Source of the DNA: Micromonospora echinospora
GTDB taxonomy: Bacteria > Actinomycetota > Actinomycetes > Mycobacteriales > Micromonosporaceae
NCBI RefSeq assembly: GCF_900091495.1
Contig: NZ_LT607413.1
Span: 558,001 to 622,000, forward strand
DNA: 64,000 nucleotides
Reading direction: 5' to 3'
In this document: one piece after another, positions 25,196 through 35,565 of the stretch
Numbering within the stretch: the stretch's first letter is position 1
Layout: the number at the start of each line of letters is the position of its first letter
Program-made: the position numbers and the translations under genes
Notes under the pieces: model-generated
Seen by the model: only the letters and a program-made list of their open reading frames with translations
Database searches by the model: none
Told to the model about the DNA's origin: nothing

Positions 25196-28100
25196 GTGTC
25201 ACCACGAAGATGGCGTGTGGCAGCGCTCGGTCTCGCGGTCGGTCTGACCATCCCGGTCGGTGCCGTCGGGCACCCCGCCTCGGCCGCGCCGGACCAGGCC
25301 GGCACCGCGCGGGCGGTGACCGCCAAGGTCGACAAGAAGGTCACCAAGCGGATCGCCGACACCGGCAAGTCGGCCTTCTGGGTCTTCCTCGACAGCCAGG
25401 CCGACCTGACCACGGCGACGAAGCTGCGCACCAAGGCGGAGAAGGGCGCCGCCGTGCTGCGGGCCAAGACCGCCCACGCCGAGCGCAGCCAGGCCGGAAT
25501 CCGTAGCCTGCTGACCAGGCGGGGGGCCGAGTTCACGCCCTTCTGGCTGGTCAACACCATCCACGTCACCGGCGACGCCAAGCTCCTCGACGAACTGGCC
25601 ACCCACGGAGACGTCCGCGAGATCGTCGCCGACGACCCGGTGAGCATCCCCACGCCGCTCCCCGGCCAGACCGTCGCGACGGTGGACGGCATCGAGTGGA
25701 ACATCGACCGGATCAACGCCCCGCAGGTCTGGAACGAGCTGGGCGTCCGGGGCGAGGGTGTCGTCATCGGCGGTATCGACACCGGGGTCAACTACCTGCA
25801 CCCCGCGCTCAACGCGAGCTACCGGGGCCGGGCCGCCGACGGCAGCTACGACCACAACTACAACTGGTTCGACCCGTCCGGCTCGTGCAGCACCGACGAG
25901 CCCTGCGACAACAACGACCACGGTAGCCACACCATGGGCAGCATGGTCGGCCTGGACGGCGAGAACGTCGTCGGCGTCGCCCCGAACGCGAAGTGGATCG
26001 CCGCCAAGGGCTGCGAGTCCAGCTCCTGCTCGCGGACCTCGCTGCTGGCCTCCGGGCAGTGGATGCTCGCCCCGACCGACATCAACGGCGCGAACCCCCG
26101 GCCGGACCTCGCGCCGGACGTCATCAACAACTCGTGGGGCAACACCACCTACGACCCGTGGTACGCCGAGACCGTCTCGGCCTGGGTGGCCGCCGGCATC
26201 TTCCCGGCGTTCTCCAACGGCAACAGCGGGCCCGGCTGCAACACCTCGGGCAGCCCCGGCATGTACTCGATCAGCTACAGCTCCGGCGCGTTCGACGTGA
26301 ACAACGCGATCGCCAGCTTCTCCAGCCGGGGCACCGGTGAGAACGGCGAGATCAAGCCGAACATCGCCGCTCCGGGCGCGAACGTCCGCTCGTCCACCCG
26401 CACCGGCTACGGCTCGTTCAGCGGCACCTCGATGGCCTCGCCGCACACCGCCGCCACGGTGGCCCTGATGTGGTCGGCCTCCCCCGCCATCCACGGCGAC
26501 ATCGCCGCCACCCGGGCCATCCTGGACCAGACCGCCATCGATGTCGACGCCCTCACCTGCGGCGGCACCGTCGAGAAGAACAACGTCTTCGGTGAGGGCC
26601 GGCTCGACGCGTACGCGGCGGTCGACGCCACCCCCCGCGGCGCGCTCGGCACCGTGGACGGCCACGTCACCTCCGGCGGCGCGCCGCTCGCCGGGGCCAC
26701 CGTGACCGTGACCGGCCCGATGACCCGCACCGGCACCACCGCCACCGACGGGTCGTACGGGTTCGACCGGCTCATGGTCGGCGACTATGCCGTGACGGTC
26801 AGCAAGTTCGGCTACGTCACCGCCACCGGGCAGGTGACGGTCACCGAGAACCAGACGGTCAACAAGGACGTCGTCGTCGAGCAGGCCCCCTCGGCCACGC
26901 TCAGCGGCACGGTGAGCACCTCGGCCGGGCCGGCGGCGGGCGCAGCCGTCAGCGTGCTGAGCACCCCGCTCACCGCCACCGCCGACGCACAGGGCAACTA
27001 CTCGGTCACCGTCCCGCAGGGCAGCTACGAGGTGCGCTTCACGCACGCCTACCGGTGCGCGGACGCGGTCACCCAGTCGACGACCGTCGACGCCGACACC
27101 GACCTGGACGTCACCCTGCCCGACCGGGTGGACAGCTTCGGGTACGCCTGCGGCGCGGCCGGCGGCACCTTCACCCCCGGCACCGAACTGCTGAACGTCA
27201 CCGGCGACGACCGGGCCACGACGGTCTCCCTGCCCTTCCGGGTGCCGCTGTACGGAAAGTCGTACCAGGACGCCTGGGTCAGCACCAACGGTGTGCTGGG
27301 CTTCGGCACCTCCTCCACGAACCGGGTCAACACCACGATCCCCAGCACGGTCGCCCCGAACCTCGCCCTCTTCCCGTTCTGGGACGACCTCTACGTCGAG
27401 ACCGACTCGGCGATCTACACCACGGTCGGCGGCAGTGCCCCGCGCCGGACCTTCACCGTGGAGTGGCGCAACGTGGCGATCTACGCCAATCGCAGCCAGC
27501 GGCTGACGTTCAGCGCCACGATCGGCGAGGACGGCTCGGTCGTCTACCGGTACAAGGACATCGCCGGCACCGGCGACGAGACCGGCACCGGGGCCACCAT
27601 CGGCCTGGAGAACTCCGACGGCACCGCCGGCTTCCTCTACTCCTTCAACACCGGCGCGGTCGCCGACGGCACCGCCATCGCGTTCCGCACCACCCGCACC
27701 GGCGTCCTCTCCGGCGTGCTCACCGACGCCAACGACGGGCTGCCGCTGGCCGGGGCGACGGTCACCGCCACCGTCGGCGACACCACGGTCAGCGACACCT
27801 CGGACGCCAGCGGGCGGTACCTCATCCAGGCCCCGGCCGGCACGGTCGGGCTGAGCCTGGCCCAGCCGAACTACGAGACCTCCACCGCCACGACCACCCT
27901 GGCCGCCGGCGCGCTGGAGACCCGGTCGGCGGCGCTGCGCACCGCCCGGATCGGCGCCAACGCCACCAGCCTCACGGTGACCGCTCCGGCCGGGCAGACC
28001 CGCGGCCGGTCGATCGCCCTGAGCAACACCGGGTCGCTCGGCACCGACGTCACGGTGACCGAGCTGGACGCCGACGGGTTCCCGGCGGACCTCGGCTGGC

Positions 28101-28762
28101 TGGAGCTGTCCGGCACCACCGCCACCGTGGCGGCCGGCGGCCGGCACACCGTCGGGGTGACGGTCCGCACCGCCGGGCTGGCCCCGGGCAGCCACCACCA
28201 GGCGAAGGTGCAGATCAGCTCGGCCAGCGGCCGGAAGCCGGTGATCGTGCTACCGGTCACCCTGGTCGTGCCGAGCTACGCGCTGGCCGTCGACGCCGGG
28301 GGCACCGCCGGCCGGATCGACGTCGAGGGGCAGACCTGGTCGCCCGACCAGGCGTACTCTGCCGGCAAGGCGGGCTACCTGGGCACGTCGAGCCGCCGGA
28401 CCACCAGCACGACGATCACCGGCACCAACGACCCGGCCCGCTTCGCCACCCAGCGCGAGGGGATGTACGAGTACCGCATCGACGGGCTCGCCGACGGCTG
28501 GTACACCGTCGAGCTGGACTTCGCCGAGGTCAAGACGCAGCGGCCGGACAAGCGCGTCTTCGACGTGCTGCTGGAGGGCCAGGAGGTGCTGCCGTCGCTG
28601 GACGTGGCCGGTGAGGTCGGCAGCTACGCCGCGCTGAGCCGCACGTACACCGTCCAGGTGACCGACGGGCAGCTCAACGTCCGGTTCGTCACGCACGCCG
28701 GCTACGGCCAGCCGATCGTCAACGCCCTCCGGGTGACCAACCGCCCGGACCTCGGCGTCTGA
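25196..28762 (+). CDS. Secreted multidomain subtilisin-like serine protease (S8)
   Basis: 1188 residues. Signal peptide MSPRRWRVAALGLAVG... ending near HPASAAPDQA; I9-like propeptide to about residue 150. S8 catalytic triad: Asp195 (GGIDTGVNY), His242 (DHGSHTMGS), Ser412 (FSGTSMASPHTA), with the oxyanion Asn in INNSWGNT. After about 480 follow two carboxypeptidase-regulatory/Ig-like repeats (GTVDGHVTSGGAPLAGATVT; ATLSGTVSTSAGPAAGAAVS), a NIDO-like beta region (YQDAWVSTNGVLGFGTSSTN, FPFWDDLYV), a third such repeat, and a C-terminal malectin-like domain (LAVDAGGTAGRIDVEG ... FDVLLEGQEVLPSLDVAG). An extracellular protease probably binding carbohydrate or polymer. GTG with AAAGGAG upstream. Alone on its strand. 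Confidence 0.93.
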   Translation: MSPRRWRVAALGLAVGLTIPVGAVGHPASAAPDQAGTARAVTAKVDKKVTKRIADTGKSAFWVFLDSQADLTTATKLRTKAEKGAAVLRAKTAHAERSQAGIRSLLTRRGAEFTPFWLVNTIHVTGDAKLLDELATHGDVREIVADDPVSIPTPLPGQTVATVDGIEWNIDRINAPQVWNELGVRGEGVVIGGIDTGVNYLHPALNASYRGRAADGSYDHNYNWFDPSGSCSTDEPCDNNDHGSHTMGSMVGLDGENVVGVAPNAKWIAAKGCESSSCSRTSLLASGQWMLAPTDINGANPRPDLAPDVINNSWGNTTYDPWYAETVSAWVAAGIFPAFSNGNSGPGCNTSGSPGMYSISYSSGAFDVNNAIASFSSRGTGENGEIKPNIAAPGANVRSSTRTGYGSFSGTSMASPHTAATVALMWSASPAIHGDIAATRAILDQTAIDVDALTCGGTVEKNNVFGEGRLDAYAAVDATPRGALGTVDGHVTSGGAPLAGATVTVTGPMTRTGTTATDGSYGFDRLMVGDYAVTVSKFGYVTATGQVTVTENQTVNKDVVVEQAPSATLSGTVSTSAGPAAGAAVSVLSTPLTATADAQGNYSVTVPQGSYEVRFTHAYRCADAVTQSTTVDADTDLDVTLPDRVDSFGYACGAAGGTFTPGTELLNVTGDDRATTVSLPFRVPLYGKSYQDAWVSTNGVLGFGTSSTNRVNTTIPSTVAPNLALFPFWDDLYVETDSAIYTTVGGSAPRRTFTVEWRNVAIYANRSQRLTFSATIGEDGSVVYRYKDIAGTGDETGTGATIGLENSDGTAGFLYSFNTGAVADGTAIAFRTTRTGVLSGVLTDANDGLPLAGATVTATVGDTTVSDTSDASGRYLIQAPAGTVGLSLAQPNYETSTATTTLAAGALETRSAALRTARIGANATSLTVTAPAGQTRGRSIALSNTGSLGTDVTVTELDADGFPADLGWLELSGTTATVAAGGRHTVGVTVRTAGLAPGSHHQAKVQISSASGRKPVIVLPVTLVVPSYALAVDAGGTAGRIDVEGQTWSPDQAYSAGKAGYLGTSSRRTTSTTITGTNDPARFATQREGMYEYRIDGLADGWYTVELDFAEVKTQRPDKRVFDVLLEGQEVLPSLDVAGEVGSYAALSRTYTVQVTDGQLNVRFVTHAGYGQPIVNALRVTNRPDLGV

Positions 28763-28777
28763 CCTGAGGTGAGGTGA

Positions 28778-28807
28778 GTGGGGCCCGGCCGAGCGGCCGG
28801 GCCCCAC
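28778..28807. terminator. Bidirectional terminator hairpin
   Basis: Perfect 14-bp stem (arms 28778-28791 and 28794-28807, left arm GTGGGGCCCGGCCG) with a 2-nt loop, between the convergent stops of the subtilase and the Uma2 gene. Symmetric, so could act in both directions; no T-run. Confidence 0.75.
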
Positions 28808-28822
28808 GTCGTCGTACGCGGA

Positions 28823-29398
28823 TCAGGCGCCCCGCTCCAAGACCGCCCGCCGTCGGGCGGTCCACGCCGGCAGGTCCATCGTCACCTTCCACGGCCGGTC
28901 GATGGTGACCAGACCGTCGGTCTCCACGCTGGGTTCGTAGCCGCCCTTCGGACTCAACAGGAGTTCGGTGAGCGTGATCTTCTCGCGCAACGGGTCGATG
29001 ACCCAGTACGCCGGCACGCCGGCAGCGGCGTAGAGGCGGGCCTTGTCGTACCGGTCACGGATGGTGGAGTCCGGGGAGACGACCTCGACAGCGAGCACCG
29101 CGTCCTGCACGGGCACCGGCGACCGGTTGGCCTGCTCGACCCGGATGACGACCACATCAGGACGCGGTTCGTTCCGTCGGTCGACCGCCAGTGACTGGTC
29201 CATGCTGACGAAGTAGTCGTCCGGGCAGTGCAATTCCAAGGCGAACATGACCCGAGCACAGATGAACTGGTGTAGCGGGGTGGGGGACGGCACGATCAAC
29301 CTTCCGTTGACCAACTCGTACGGAAGGTCCTTCGGCAGGTCGTCGAGGTCGTCGACCGTCCACTCCGACCGCTCGGGCAGGATCGGCACCGAAGTCAT
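28823..29398 (-). CDS. Uma2-family (DUF820) restriction-endonuclease-fold protein
   Basis: 191 residues. Uma2 proteins have a PD-(D/E)xK fold of unclear role. Marks: WTVDDLDDLPKDLPYELVNGRLIV at the start, DVVVIRVEQANRS, AVLAVEVVSPDSTIRDRYDK (E-V-V-S-P motif) and ARLYAAAGVPAYWVIDP. ATG at 29398 follows AAGGAGACCTCC. No obvious functional neighbour: the gene lies between the subtilase and ffh and is often found as a singleton. Confidence 0.88.
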   Translation of the reverse strand: MTSVPILPERSEWTVDDLDDLPKDLPYELVNGRLIVPSPTPLHQFICARVMFALELHCPDDYFVSMDQSLAVDRRNEPRPDVVVIRVEQANRSPVPVQDAVLAVEVVSPDSTIRDRYDKARLYAAAGVPAYWVIDPLREKITLTELLLSPKGGYEPSVETDGLVTIDRPWKVTMDLPAWTARRRAVLERGA

Positions 29399-29474
29399 GG
29401 AGGTCTCCTTCCAGGGGACCTCGCCACCGTACGCGTCCATCCGATCACCCTAGGTCATCGACACCCCGTCAGCC

Positions 29475-31031
29475 CTACTTGCCGTCGCCCTTGCCGAGCT
29501 TGTTGAAGTCGATCTTCGGAAGCTTGAAGCCCGGGGGCAGCCCGCCCTGCCCGCCCAGGTCGTTCGGGTTCATCCCCGGTGGGAGCTGGGGCATGCCTCC
29601 CGGGAATCCACCGGGCATCCCGACGCCGGCACCGGCGCCGGTACGCGGCCGGTTGCCGCCCTTGGTGCCCTTGCGCTTGTTCTTCGGGCTCTTGGTGGCC
29701 TTGCGCCGCCCCCCGCCGGGCAGCCCCATCATGCCGCCCATCTGCTTCATCATCTTCTGCGCGTCGGCGAAGCGGTTGAGCAGCTGGTTGACGTCCATCA
29801 CGGTGACACCGGAGCCGTTGGCGATACGCGCCCGCCGGGAACCGTTGATGATCTTCGGGTTGGTGCGCTCGGCCGGGGTCATCGAGCGGATGATCGCGGT
29901 GACCCGGTCGAAGTGCTTGTCGTCCAGCTCGGCGAGCTGGTCCTTCATCTGCCCCATGCCGGGCATCATGGCCAGCACGTTGGCGATCGGGCCCATCCGG
30001 CGGACCGCGATGAGCTGGTCGAGGAAGTCCTCCAGGGTGAACTGCTCGCCGCCCATCAGCTTGGCGGTCATCTTCTCCTTCTGATCGGCGTCGAAGGCCT
30101 GCTCGGCCTGCTCGATCAGAGTGAGGACGTCGCCCATGCCGAGGATGCGGCTGGCCATCCGGTCCGGGTGGAAGACGTCGAAGTCCTCCAGCTTCTCGCC
30201 GGTGGAGGCGAACAGGATCGGCTGCCCGGTGACCTCCCGGACGCTCAGCGCGGCGCCACCCCGGGCGTCGCCGTCGAGCTTCGACAGCACCACACCGGTG
30301 ATGCCGACGCCGTCCCGGAACGCCTCGGCGGTGCGGACCGCGTCCTGGCCGACCATCGCGTCGATGACGAAGATGACCTCGTCGGGGTCGACCGCCTCCC
30401 GGATGTCGGCGGCCTGCTGCATCATCTCGGCGTCGATACCGAGTCGACCGGCGGTGTCGACGATGACGACGTCCCGGGCCGCCCGCCGGGCGTGCTCGAT
30501 CGAGGCGCGCGCCACCTGCACCGGGTCACCGGTGCCGTTGCCGGGCTCCGGAGCGTAGACCTCGACGCCGGCCCGGCCACCGAGGACCTGGAGCTGCCCG
30601 ACGGCGTTGGGACGCTGGAGGTCGGCGGCGACCAGCAGGGGCTGGTGCCCCTGGGCCTTGAGCCAGCGGGCCAGCTTGCCGGCGAGGGTGGTCTTTCCGG
30701 AACCCTGGAGCCCGGCCAACATGATCACGGTCGGCGGCTGCTTGGCGAACTGGAGTCGCCGCCCCTCGCCACCGAGGACGGCGATCAGCTCCTCGTTGAC
30801 GATCTTGATGATCTGCTGGGCCGGGTTGAGCGCCTGGGAGACCTCGACGCTGCGCGCCCGCTCCTTGACGTTCGCGATGAAGCCCTTGACCACCGGCAGC
30901 GCGACGTCGGCCTCCAGCAGCGCCAACCGGATCTCGCGCGCGGTGGCGTCGATGTCGGCGTCGGTGAGCCGCCCCTTGCCGCGGAGCTTGGTGAAGATCC
31001 CGGAGAGGCGGTCACTCAAGGTGTCAAACAC
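29475..31031 (-). CDS. ffh: Signal recognition particle GTPase Ffh
   Basis: SRP protein that binds signal sequences and 4.5S RNA and docks with FtsY. N domain FDTLSDRLSGIFTKLRGKG; G domain with LAGLQGSGKTTLAGKLAR (P loop), DTAGRLGIDAEMM, SKLDGDARGGAAL and GTGEKLEDFD region; M domain rich in Met (MMPGMGQMKDQLAEL, KMMKQMGGMMGLPGGG). 518 residues. The final part is Gly/Pro/Met-rich (PGGFPGGMPQLPPGMNP), typical of actinobacterial Ffh. GTG at 31031. No 4.5S RNA gene was seen in the window. Confidence 0.97.
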   Translation of the reverse strand: MFDTLSDRLSGIFTKLRGKGRLTDADIDATAREIRLALLEADVALPVVKGFIANVKERARSVEVSQALNPAQQIIKIVNEELIAVLGGEGRRLQFAKQPPTVIMLAGLQGSGKTTLAGKLARWLKAQGHQPLLVAADLQRPNAVGQLQVLGGRAGVEVYAPEPGNGTGDPVQVARASIEHARRAARDVVIVDTAGRLGIDAEMMQQAADIREAVDPDEVIFVIDAMVGQDAVRTAEAFRDGVGITGVVLSKLDGDARGGAALSVREVTGQPILFASTGEKLEDFDVFHPDRMASRILGMGDVLTLIEQAEQAFDADQKEKMTAKLMGGEQFTLEDFLDQLIAVRRMGPIANVLAMMPGMGQMKDQLAELDDKHFDRVTAIIRSMTPAERTNPKIINGSRRARIANGSGVTVMDVNQLLNRFADAQKMMKQMGGMMGLPGGGRRKATKSPKNKRKGTKGGNRPRTGAGAGVGMPGGFPGGMPQLPPGMNPNDLGGQGGLPPGFKLPKIDFNKLGKGDGK

Positions 31032-31157
31032 GCGAACATCCCGTTTGTCAGTGTTACGGCGGGCACAACGCGGCCGGGAAACAAGGGCCGGCCACCGTTA
31101 GGGTAGCCCGCCGCCGGTACCCACGCCTCCGGCCGGGCACGGCCGGACCACGCCCAG

Positions 31158-31230
31158 GTGGTTGCAGGGGGCCCTTGCTCGTCAGAATGCGGTAACAGGG
31201 TGCCCCTGCAAACACCCACCACCGCACGTC
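31158..31230 (-). repeat. Interspersed palindromic element, copy B
   Basis: Related to copy A at 20105: shared GTGGTTGC/GCAGGGGGCCCTTGCTC-like left arm (about 31158-31180), GCGGTAACAGGG right arm (31189 onward) and the tail CCACCGCACGTCA ending at 31231. On the minus strand it lies 50 bp after the glnD stop and before ffh. The 31032-31279 spacer contains no gene. Confidence 0.7.
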
Positions 31231-31279
31231 ACCCACGGCGCAGCCCCCGGCACCGCGACCCCCGGCACCGCGACCGCTC

Positions 31280-33580
31280 TCACACGGCGGCGAGGACGGT
31301 GGCTTCCAGGTGGGCGCGCATGGCGTCGTCCGGGCCGTTGCCGACCAGGTAGAAGGCGTCCACCACGTCCCCGCCGAGGGTGGAGATGCGGGCCGCCCGC
31401 ACCTCGACACCGGCCGCGTCCAGCGCGCTGGTCACCCGGTAGAGCAGTCCGGCCGCGTCGGCCGCCCGCAACTCCAGCACCACGGCGTCGGTCGCGGCGT
31501 CCCGGTGCCAGACCACCCGGGGGGCCGCGCCACCGGTCCGGGCGGCCAGGGCCCGACCCCGCAGCCGCTGGATGACCGAGACGTCGCCGACCACGGCGCG
31601 GCGCAGGTCGGCGGCGAGCGCGACCGGATCCGGCGGCAGCCCGTAGCGGGGCTGGACTCGGCAGGTGACCAGGGCCCGCCCGTCGACCGTGGCGGCGTCG
31701 GCGGCGACCACCTCCAGCCGGTGCAGGGCCAGGCAGCCGGCCACGGTCGCGAGCAGGCCGCGCCGGTCCGCCGCGGCCACCGCCACCGTGTCGGCGGTCA
31801 GGTGGACGACCGGCAGCGGCTCCGCCAGCAGCGCCGGGTCCGGGGCGGGTGGCGCGGGCAGGGCTCCGGTGTCCAGCGCGGTGCGGACCCGGCCGACGAG
31901 GCCGGCGACGAGGCGTCCCTTCCACTCCGACCAGGCAGCCGGCCCGGTGGCCGCGGCGTCCGCCCGGACCAGGGCGTGCAGCAGGTCGAGGGTGGCCACG
32001 TCACCGACCGCCTCGGCGACCCGGGTGATGGTCACCGGGTCGTCCAGGTCCCGCCGGGTGGCCACGTCCGGCAGGAGCAGGTGCAGCCGGACCAGCGTGC
32101 CGATCAGCGCCACCTCGGCCGGGGGCAGCCCGACCCGGGTCGCCACCGCCTCGGCCAGCGGCGCGCCGAGCACGCTGTGGTCGGCGACCGCCGGACCGTG
32201 CCCCTGGGCGTCGGCGCCGTCGCCGGGCAGCCCCTTGCCGATGTCGTGCAGGAACGCGCCGAGGAGCAGCAGGTCGGGGCGGTCCACCTCGCGGGCGAAC
32301 CGGCTCGCCTCGGCCGCGGCCTGCACCAGATGCCGGTCGACGGTGTACCGGTGCACCGGGTTGTGCTGCGGCAGGCTGCGCAGTCGGGGCCACTCGGGCA
32401 GCCAGGCGTCGACCAGCCCGTACCGGTCGCAGGTCTCCCAGGCGGCGACCAGGCCCGGACCGGCCCCGAGCAGGGTGACCAGCGCGGCGCGGGCCTCCGC
32501 CGGCCAGGGCGACGGCAGCGGTGGGCAGTACGCCGCGAGCCACTCGCAGGTGGCGCGGGCGATGGGCAGCCGGGTGGTCGCCGAGGCGGCGGCGACCCGG
32601 AGCGAGAGAACCGGGTCGGGGCGGGGTCCGATGGCGGTACGAGCGAGCACCAGCTCACCGTCGTGCTCGACCACGTCCCGGGCGACCGGACGGCGCACCG
32701 GCCGACCGTCGGTGTCCCGTCGTCGCCGGACGCGCAGCCGGTCGGCGGCCCGCCAGGCGTCGTCGAGCGCGTGGCTGACCGTGCGGGCGTCCCCGGCGAC
32801 CCGGCGCAGCAGGGCGTCCCCGTCGTCCAGGTCGAGCAGCCGGGCCACCCCGGCGCGTTCCTGCGCGAGCAGCCGGTCGACCCGCCGGCCGACCTGCTGG
32901 TGCAGGGCGTCCCGGGTGTCCAGCAGCCGCAGGTGGGCGGCCCGGACCGCCGGGCGCAGCGCGTCGGTGAGCCCGGCGGTGGCGATGGCCCGCAGGATGC
33001 CCACGTCGCGCAACCCGCCGGCGGCCTCCTTCAGGTCCCCCTCCAGCAGGAAGGCCAGTTCGCCGTGGGTCTGCCAGCGGCTCTCGGTGACCTCCCGCAA
33101 TGCGGGGAGCTGCCGGAGGGCGGTGCGCCGCCACTGGTCGGCGGCGGTGCGGACGAGTTCGTCGGCGACGCCCCGGTCCCCGGCGACGTACCGGGCGTCG
33201 AGCAGACCGAGCGAGACCTTGACGTCGTCCAGGGCCACCGAGAGCGCCTCGCCGACGGTGCGTACCGAGTGGTCCAGCCGTACCCCGGCGTCCCAGACCG
33301 GATACCAGATCGAGGCGGCCAGGTCGTCGACGCCGGACACGCCGGTGTGCACCAGCACCAGATCGAGGTCGCCGTGGGGTGCGCACTGCCGGCGACCGAG
33401 ACCACCGACGGCGACCAGCGCCACGCCCTCCCGATCGGGCAGCAGGGTGCGCAGCCAGCGGTCGTGACGCTCGGCCCGTTCGCGCCTGGCGGCCTCGCCG
33501 ACGCCGACGACCCCGCCGACTGCGGGAACCGGGCCGCCGGGGGCGGCGGTCGGATCCGGTGTGGTCGGCGGGGTCATCAT
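31280..33580 (-). CDS. glnD: PII protein nucleotidylyltransferase/removing enzyme GlnD
   Basis: 766 residues. Senses glutamine and modifies PII. N-terminal nucleotidyltransferase site: VAVGGLGRRQCAPHGDLDL (G-G ... D-L-D). Middle HD domain: LLGAFLHDIGKGLPGDGADA with a later DHSVLGAPLAEA. Two C-terminal ACT domains: ADRRGLLATVAGCLALHRLE and AADAAGLLYRVTSALDAAG. In actinobacteria the modification of PII is known to be adenylylation at Tyr51 rather than uridylylation. Third gene of amtB-glnB-glnD; 10 bp after glnB. Confidence 0.95.
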   Translation of the reverse strand: MMTPPTTPDPTAAPGGPVPAVGGVVGVGEAARRERAERHDRWLRTLLPDREGVALVAVGGLGRRQCAPHGDLDLVLVHTGVSGVDDLAASIWYPVWDAGVRLDHSVRTVGEALSVALDDVKVSLGLLDARYVAGDRGVADELVRTAADQWRRTALRQLPALREVTESRWQTHGELAFLLEGDLKEAAGGLRDVGILRAIATAGLTDALRPAVRAAHLRLLDTRDALHQQVGRRVDRLLAQERAGVARLLDLDDGDALLRRVAGDARTVSHALDDAWRAADRLRVRRRRDTDGRPVRRPVARDVVEHDGELVLARTAIGPRPDPVLSLRVAAASATTRLPIARATCEWLAAYCPPLPSPWPAEARAALVTLLGAGPGLVAAWETCDRYGLVDAWLPEWPRLRSLPQHNPVHRYTVDRHLVQAAAEASRFAREVDRPDLLLLGAFLHDIGKGLPGDGADAQGHGPAVADHSVLGAPLAEAVATRVGLPPAEVALIGTLVRLHLLLPDVATRRDLDDPVTITRVAEAVGDVATLDLLHALVRADAAATGPAAWSEWKGRLVAGLVGRVRTALDTGALPAPPAPDPALLAEPLPVVHLTADTVAVAAADRRGLLATVAGCLALHRLEVVAADAATVDGRALVTCRVQPRYGLPPDPVALAADLRRAVVGDVSVIQRLRGRALAARTGGAAPRVVWHRDAATDAVVLELRAADAAGLLYRVTSALDAAGVEVRAARISTLGGDVVDAFYLVGNGPDDAMRAHLEATVLAAV

Positions 33581-33590
33581 GGGTCGGCGA

Positions 33591-35328
<1,738 letters not shown>

Positions 35329-35418
35329 GCTGGCCTCCTAAAGGTGAGGTTCCCTCCTTCACGGCTTCCGGGGCAGCGTCGCCCGTACGCCGGATGCGCG
35401 AAAGAATCCGCCCCGGCT

Positions 35419-35457
35419 GTTTCACCTTCGGTCCCGGCCCGGTTTCCGGTCGGTCAC
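35419..35457 (-). promoter_or_regulatory. GlnR-type operator upstream of amtB
   Basis: On the minus strand: GTGAC (35457-35453), 6 nt, GAAAC (35446-35442), 6 nt, GGGAC (35435-35431), 7 nt, GAAAC (35423-35419). This fits the GlnR a-site/b-site pattern gTnAC-n6-GaAAC, repeated as in Streptomyces amtB-glnK-glnD promoters (established there; inferred here). A further GAAAC lies at 35467-35463. The final GAAAC has 7 instead of 6 spacing. Confidence 0.8.
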
Positions 35458-35553
35458 GGGTTGTTTCGGACGTGTGAAGAAGTCCGCGCCCAGGCGTGTC
35501 CGGTGGACCAGCGCGAGCCGAGGCGACGGCGGGGACCGCCGCAGGCCGTGCCC

Positions 35554-35565
35554 TAAACTGCATAG
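35554..35565 (+). promoter_or_regulatory. -10 element of a leaderless promoter
   Basis: TAAACT (35554-35559) fits TANNNT; the A of the ATG at 35566 lies 7 nt after it, so the transcript would start at the start codon. No Shine-Dalgarno sequence is present before the ATG, consistent with leaderless translation. Confidence 0.55.

Noticed and set aside
25199..28198. 999-residue minus-strand open frame under the subtilase
   Set aside because: Antisense of a clear S8 protease; no recognisable motif; Gly/Val/Arg/Asp-rich shadow composition.
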